DNA from: Chitinophagaceae bacterium UBA4857
GTDB lineage: Bacteria > Bacteroidota > Bacteroidia > Chitinophagales > Chitinophagaceae
Assembly (NCBI GenBank): GCA_002399735.1
Contig: DHEF01000053.1
Location: 156,154 to 173,747 of the forward strand
Direction of reading: 5' to 3'
Length of the DNA: 17,594 bases
Shown here: one piece after another, positions 14,199 to 17,594 of the stretch
Numbering within the stretch: position 1 is the first letter of the stretch
Layout of the letters: each line of letters starts with the position of its first letter
Made by a program: the position numbers and the translations under genes
The notes under the pieces: generated by a model
The model's database searches: none
Seen by the model: only the letters and a program-made list of their open reading frames with translations
Told to the model about the DNA's origin: nothing

Positions 14199-14228
14199 AC
14201 TGAAGTGTAGTTATTGGGTACTGAAGCG
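14199..14228. promoter_or_regulatory. Paired direct repeats, candidate LytTR operator
   Basis: ACTGAAGTG (14199-14207) and ACTGAAGCG (14220-14228) agree at eight of nine positions and are spaced 21 bp start to start, two helical turns. They are centred about 60 bp upstream of the predicted start of the sensor operon. LytTR dimers are known to bind such pairs. Autoregulation by the operon's own regulator is inference. Confidence 0.45.
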
Positions 14229-14314
14229 TTTTAGCCTCAAAATGCCTTAAACGGTTTAATGCTTTTTTTGCCTCCTTCGCCGATAAATGTAATACGGTTG
14301 AGGAAGTAATACTT

Positions 14315-14343
14315 TTTGCCGGCTAATTCTGTAAATATGTTTG
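14315..14343 (+). promoter_or_regulatory. Promoter of the divergent lipoprotein gene
   Basis: TTTG (14315-14318) and a perfect TATGTTTG (14336-14343) are 17 bases apart. The predicted start near 14350 leaves a leader of about 68 bases containing the two 16-bp repeats, and supports the ATG at 14418. Confidence 0.5.
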
Positions 14344-14357
14344 CATTGTCAATGACG

Positions 14358-14412
14358 TTAATCATTAAACCTTATCATCTACAATTAACATTACTATTAA
14401 TCATTAAACCTT
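14358..14412. repeat. Two perfect 16-bp direct repeats in a 5' leader
   Basis: TTAATCATTAAACCTT occurs at 14358-14373 and again at 14397-14412, 39 bp start to start, the second copy ending six bases before the ATG at 14418. Between them lie ATTAACATTACTATTAA-type sequences that partly echo the core. Possible roles are an operator, a leader-RNA element or the scar of a short duplication. Confidence 0.7.
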
Positions 14413-14417
14413 TCAAA

Positions 14418-14804
14418 ATGAAATCAAGCGTTGGTATTACCAGACGAGTAAAATTTTTTGTCTTAGCACTTTTAACTGTTGTATTTGTGGCAGCACTGCC
14501 GGCCTGTAAAAAAGACAAGCCCAGCGGCAACCTGATGTTTTACACTTTTTTAAATAGCACGAAATTTGATGCAATAAAAATTTATGTAAACGGCAAGCAG
14601 GTTGGTGAGTTAACCATCCCACATATTGAAAAGCCTGCATGTGGTACAGCGAGTAGTGTTAATGTAATAAATGTAAAACTGCAGGCAGGTGAACACAATT
14701 GGTACGCCAAACAATTTAAAGGCGGCGTAGAAATTGATGAGTGGGATGAACGATCAGAAACTGTAAAAGATGGCGAATGTAGTTATATAAAACTTACTGA
14801 ATAA
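14418..14804 (+). CDS. Small lipoprotein of unknown function
   Basis: 128 residues from the ATG at 14418. The signal peptide has an unusually long charged N-region (MKSSVGITRRVK) before its hydrophobic core, and it ends L-P-A-C30, a lipobox. The frame is open to an ATG at 14316, but that lies upstream of the predicted promoter, so it is rejected. The mature part (about 98 residues) reads KKDKPSGNLMFYTFLNS, then a strand pattern with FDAIKIYVNGKQVGEL, a NVINVKLQAGEHNWYAKQF segment and DGECSYIKL. The phrase IYVNGKQVGEL and the GEHNWYAK turn suggest a small beta-sandwich. Two mature cysteines (in KPACGT and GECSY) could pair. I recognise no family. It is divergent from the propeller sensor operon, which makes it a possible target or partner; that is inference. 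Confidence 0.75.
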   Translation: MKSSVGITRRVKFFVLALLTVVFVAALPACKKDKPSGNLMFYTFLNSTKFDAIKIYVNGKQVGELTIPHIEKPACGTASSVNVINVKLQAGEHNWYAKQFKGGVEIDEWDERSETVKDGECSYIKLTE

Positions 14805-14879
14805 CTTAAATAATAATTAAAACTGCTACAGTAGTTAGAAATAATTTATCATGGACGGTAAATTCTCTACATCAACCAG

Positions 14880-14953
14880 GTTGAGTTAATAACGGGTATC
14901 TGTTTTAATAATGCCGGGACGCGGCCAGTGAACAGATAGCCCGTATGCTCAAC
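14880..14953 (+). ncRNA. Compound stem-loop downstream of the lipoprotein gene
   Basis: Three nested stems line up: GTTGAG/CTCAAC (14880-14885 with 14948-14953), then ACGGG/CCCGT and TATCTGTT/AACAGATA (14892-14904 with 14931-14944, one bulged G). Inside the loop is a small GCCG/CGGC hairpin (14913-14925). In all about 23 pairs span 74 bases, richer in G and C than the flanks. A 12-codon ORF (ATG 14851) runs into the first arm. It could be a structured 3' UTR, a small RNA, or an inverted-repeat element; no known family is recognised, and the strand is assigned only from the upstream gene. Confidence 0.45.
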
Positions 14954-15000
14954 AAATTAATCACTCAGGCTATAAATATAGTACCCAAAGAAAATTATGC

Positions 15001-15035
15001 AGTGCATCGTTTAAAATGCACTACACTTTTGTTTT
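15001..15035 (+). terminator. Weak terminator-like hairpin
   Basis: AGTGCAT (15001-15007) pairs with ATGCACT (15016-15022) and is followed after four bases by CTTTTGTTTT. If used, the transcript of the lipoprotein gene at 14418 would include the compound stem-loop at 14880-14953 in its 3' UTR. Confidence 0.4.
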
Positions 15036-15122
15036 ATACTTAATTGTATTGGCAGATTAATAGTAAAGCCTCTCAGCTTCTTCTTTAATGAATGAATACT
15101 ATGTACAACTGTTTAAAGTTTA

Positions 15123-15156
15123 TTTGATACGCTTTATTGGAAATATAATACGTTTG
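15123..15156 (+). promoter_or_regulatory. Promoter candidate of an orphan small transcript
   Basis: TTTG (15123-15126) and a perfect TACGTTTG (15149-15156) are separated by 22 bases, slightly longer than usual. The predicted start is near 15163, with no large gene downstream before the terminator at 15395. Confidence 0.45.
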
Positions 15157-15234
15157 GTATGTATATACTTTTTTTAGGGTTGGCGTAGTGTAATTTTACA
15201 TCATAATCGTAAGCAACTAAAAGCAAATAAAAAG

Positions 15235-15306
15235 ATGAGCGCACTTTATACAAAAAAGCATGATGCTACAGGTGTTTTACGAATGCTTATAAAGATATTG
15301 CCTTAG
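15235..15306 (+). CDS. Possible 23-residue small protein
   Basis: An ATG preceded by an A-rich stretch (AAATAAAAAG) opens MSALYTKKHDATGVLRMLIK and closes at a TAG (15304-15306). The ORF lies inside an apparent transcription unit with its own promoter (15123-15156) and terminator (15395-15426), about 70 bases from the predicted start. It is basic and mildly amphipathic at its C-terminus, with no signal peptide. It is too short for sequence recognition. The transcript may equally be a non-coding small RNA, or the ORF may be the remnant of a longer gene. The 687-bp gap around it (14805-15491) holds no other gene. Confidence 0.3.
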   Translation: MSALYTKKHDATGVLRMLIKILP

Positions 15307-15394
15307 TTCAAGAGACATAAAAGTAAAAAAGCATAACAACATATAGTTATAAGTAATTTAAGACGGTTTTTCATAGGATATTGGATTAAGAACG

Positions 15395-15426
15395 GGCTGG
15401 ATTTCTATCCGGCCTTTTATTTTTTA
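15395..15426 (+). terminator. Terminator of the orphan small transcript
   Basis: GGCTGGAT (15395-15402) pairs with ATCCGGCC (15407-15414), one G-U pair, loop TTCT, followed by TTTTATTTTTTTTAG. No annotated plus-strand gene ends within 550 bases upstream, so it most likely serves a short transcript starting near 15163. Confidence 0.75.
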
Positions 15427-15436
15427 GCTATATGTA

Positions 15437-15478
15437 TTAATAGAAAACCCACTCGTAACGGAGTGGGGTTTCTATTAA
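15437..15478 (-). terminator. Terminator of the GH2 gene
   Basis: An 18-bp inverted repeat with one mismatch (15437-15454 with 15461-15478; core CCCACTC/GAGTGGG) and loop GTAACG lies 13 bases beyond the stop of the minus-strand GH2 gene. The minus-strand 3' arm ends in TTTTCTATTAA. Confidence 0.82.
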
Positions 15479-15491
15479 GATTTTATGGGTG

Positions 15492-17396
15492 TTACTTCAC
15501 AACTATCTCGTACAATTTTTTATGTATTGCCTGTAACTTATCCATGGGCATTTTTAAAACTTTACGGTCGTAAGTAAATAGCCCGTTTGTTTCTAGTTCC
15601 ACATCGGTGGTTTGTGTATAAATAGCGGCAGATAAACCGGCTTCTATTAATTCATGTAATGATGCAATCAGTTTGGTATAACGTTCTAACAATTGTTCTT
15701 TATTTGTAAAAGATTGATAACCCCAGTTACCTTCGTCCAGCCAGGTATGGTCGCTTACGGGTAAACCAAGGCCGCCAAATTCGCCCAATATTAAAATTTG
15801 TTCACTGCCATAAATAGCTGGGTCGGGCATGGCCGGGCCGGGGTAGTAGTGTAAATCAACTATAGGACTAACACCAATAAAAAAGTTGCCACCACTAATA
15901 CCGTTTACTAAACGTGATGGATCGTGCTGCATGGTATGGGTGACAATTTCTTTTGTTTTAAACTGGCCCCAGGCTTCGTTAAAGGGCACCCAGGAAACAA
16001 TAGATGGGTAGTTATGCAAACCATTCATAATGGCCTGCCATTCCTTACGGTAAATAGCTTCCGATTCGGGTGTACGTTTTTTATCATATACTAAACCCGG
16101 CATTTGTGCTTGTAGTAAATGATGATTATCCACTTTTTCGCCAGCAGGCATTTTAACCCTTAATTGTTGTATCCAGTCATTACCACCTCTGTCGCCGTTA
16201 GGCATATCCTGCCAAACTAAAATGCCTAATTTATCACAGTGGTAGTACCAGCGTGCAGGCTCAACTTTTACGTGTTTACGTATAAGGTTAAAGCCCATTT
16301 CTTTTGTTTTGGCAATGTCAAATTGTAAAGCCTCGTCAGTTGGCGCTGTGTACAAACCATCGGGCCACCAGCCTTGATCTAACGGACCATACTGAAAAAC
16401 AAACTCGTTGTTTAGCTGCATACGCTGTATGCCTTTTGCATCTTGGGCCATCGATATTTTACGCATGCCAAAATAAGATGCTGCTTCATCAATTGTTTTA
16501 CCATTACGTACTAACTGAATTTTTAAATCGTATAAAAATGGTGTTGTGGGCGACCATAGTTTTGCATCAGGTATATCTAATAAAATATTTTCAGCTGTAT
16601 TATTAGTGGTAACTGTAGTTACTTGTTGTTGTCCGTCCCATGCCGAAATTTTTATTACATCATTCGCTTGCATATTATGAATGGTGGTACTAATATGTAA
16701 TTGCTGTTTGTCAATATCAGGCGTATGTTTGGTAGCAACAATATATGTTTCGGGTACAGCCTCTAACCAAACAGTTTGCCATATACCTGTAACAGGCGTG
16801 TACCAAATACCATGAGGTTTACTTACTTGTTTGCCTACAGGTTGGGGGCCGCTATCACTCGGGTCCCACACACGGACACTCACCGTTTGTTTACTTCCTT
16901 TTTGCAATGCCATTGTAATATCTATAGTAAAAGCATCGTAGCCGCCTTCGTGGCTGCCAACTTCAACACCATTTACATATACATTCGCCTGCCAGTCAAT
17001 AGCACCAAAGTGTAAAAGTGTTTTACCTTTTCTTAAACTTGCAGGCACATCAATTACTTTATTGTACCAAAGTACACTGTCTTTACCTACTGTTTTTGCT
17101 ACGCCGCTTAAGGCAGATTCTACTGCAAACGGAACAACAATATCACCATCAAAATGCTGTGGTATGTTGTTGCCCGATGTTTTTGGTTGTATAACATATT
17201 GCCATATACCGTTCAGACTTTTCCAGTTGTTGCTGCGGGTAAGTTGTGGACGGGGATATTCGGGTAGTGGATTGTTACTAATAACTTTTGCGGACCATTC
17301 GGTTTGTATTTTTGGCTTTAAGGTTTGTTGTGTAAAACCTACGGAGCAGCTAAGCAATGATACTATTGCGGTAAAGAGGAAGCATCGTTTTTTCAT
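15492..17396 (-). CDS. Exported glycoside hydrolase family 2 beta-glycosidase
   Basis: 634 residues. An N-terminal signal sequence carries S-L-L-S-C17, a possible lipobox; cleavage by signal peptidase I near FTQ is the alternative. Domains follow the GH2 order: sugar-binding jelly roll (about 50-215, with WYNKVIDVP, GAIDWQANVYVNGVEVGSHEGG and a GIWQTVWLE end), Ig-like sandwich (about 218-312), and TIM barrel (about 320-632). Catalytic residues are in place: acid/base E474 in WVPFNEAWGQF and nucleophile E539 in ILGEFGGLG. RKHVKVEPARWYYHCDKLGI and VWQDMPNG are typical of the barrel. GH2 enzymes act on beta-galactosides, glucuronides or mannosides with retention of configuration; which of these applies cannot be read from sequence. 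It has no SusC/SusD pair or other carbohydrate gene beside it, and is transcribed alone. Confidence 0.93.
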   Translation of the reverse strand: MKKRCFLFTAIVSLLSCSVGFTQQTLKPKIQTEWSAKVISNNPLPEYPRPQLTRSNNWKSLNGIWQYVIQPKTSGNNIPQHFDGDIVVPFAVESALSGVAKTVGKDSVLWYNKVIDVPASLRKGKTLLHFGAIDWQANVYVNGVEVGSHEGGYDAFTIDITMALQKGSKQTVSVRVWDPSDSGPQPVGKQVSKPHGIWYTPVTGIWQTVWLEAVPETYIVATKHTPDIDKQQLHISTTIHNMQANDVIKISAWDGQQQVTTVTTNNTAENILLDIPDAKLWSPTTPFLYDLKIQLVRNGKTIDEAASYFGMRKISMAQDAKGIQRMQLNNEFVFQYGPLDQGWWPDGLYTAPTDEALQFDIAKTKEMGFNLIRKHVKVEPARWYYHCDKLGILVWQDMPNGDRGGNDWIQQLRVKMPAGEKVDNHHLLQAQMPGLVYDKKRTPESEAIYRKEWQAIMNGLHNYPSIVSWVPFNEAWGQFKTKEIVTHTMQHDPSRLVNGISGGNFFIGVSPIVDLHYYPGPAMPDPAIYGSEQILILGEFGGLGLPVSDHTWLDEGNWGYQSFTNKEQLLERYTKLIASLHELIEAGLSAAIYTQTTDVELETNGLFTYDRKVLKMPMDKLQAIHKKLYEIVVK

Positions 17397-17594
17397 GGTA
17401 GAAAATTAAGCCAGTTTTTTATAAAATACAAGTAAACAATTTTGTGTCAGCTGTAGTAATACGCATCAACACTCGTTGCGACGCTCCATTCATCGTTCCG
17501 TTCGCTAATCATCATCGTGTTATGGGTAGGGTTGTACTGTTGCGTTATGTACTGTGGTTGACGGGCTGCGGGACAATGTCATTTAGCTAATGAG
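17397..17594. other. Gene-free end of window with a GC-rich stretch
   Basis: The first 50 bases are the AT-rich leader and promoter region of the GH2 gene. From about 17447 the sequence becomes GC-richer, with CGTTGCGACGCTCC and GGGTTGTACTGTTGCG. The octamer GCGTCGCA (inverted) and TTGTAC are shared with the GC-rich block at 2716-2775. No ORF of interest is seen. It may be another copy or relic of the same kind of intergenic element. Confidence 0.3.

Noticed and set aside
14316..14417. Upstream ATG for the lipoprotein at 14418
   Set aside because: It lies before the predicted promoter's -7 element, and the extension would displace the signal peptide from the N-terminus.
14880..14953. Integron attC-like ends (GTTGAGT and GCTCAAC)
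   Set aside because: An attC site starts with RYYYAAC and ends with GTTRRRY. Here the order is reversed, and no integrase or gene cassette is present.

Overview
The window looks like a chromosomal segment of an AT-rich Bacteroidota bacterium, probably in or near Chitinophagaceae. The grounds are several short lipoproteins with SPII lipoboxes, a two-component propeller sensor kinase paired with a LytTR regulator, a SWIB protein with a Lys/Ala tail, start sites with little Shine-Dalgarno signal, and several promoter candidates of the Bacteroidota type (TTTG ... TAnnTTTG). The family-level placement is inference. There is no phage, plasmid, CRISPR or complete insertion sequence, and no rRNA or tRNA gene was seen.

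Layout. 1-2612: a cytoplasmic DsbA-fold protein whose CxxC has become SxxC (minus), a gene-poor 540 bp gap, a small exported protein, and a membrane-anchored alpha/beta hydrolase with a TTG start. 2613-2948: a gap packed with short degenerate tandem repeats and one GC-rich block. 2949-5790: a TPR-like lipoprotein converging on a stress group on the minus strand, namely thiol peroxidase Tpx, a YceI-family protein with a possible Crp/Fnr-type palindrome in front of it, and a CsbD-family protein. 6091-7729: an unknown 161-residue protein converging on an M23 peptidase lipoprotein with a C-terminal SH3-like domain. 7781-8105: a GC-richer block with stop-interrupted minus-strand reading, probably a dispersed repeat or decayed sequence. 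8223-10272: SWIB protein, Crp/Fnr-family regulator, Gdx/SugE-type SMR exporter, small lipoprotein.

10280-14804: a two-gene signalling unit on the minus strand. It is a 1024-residue sensor (14 propeller repeats, Y_Y_Y domain, one membrane helix, LytS-type kinase) followed 15 bp later by its LytTR response regulator. In front of the sensor is a promoter-like pair and, about 60 bp upstream of the predicted start site, two 9-bp direct repeats 21 bp apart. That is the geometry expected of a LytTR operator. Divergent from it is a small lipoprotein gene whose predicted 5' leader holds two perfect 16-bp direct repeats.

14805-15491 has no large gene but is not empty. It carries a strong compound hairpin (14880-14953), a weak terminator, and then an apparent independent transcription unit of about 260 nt (promoter 15123-15156, 23-codon ORF, terminator 15395-15426). 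This unit is the best candidate for an undescribed small RNA or small-protein gene. 15492-17396 is an exported family GH2 beta-glycosidase on the minus strand, without SusC/SusD partners in the window. The last 200 bp contain a GC-rich gene-free stretch.
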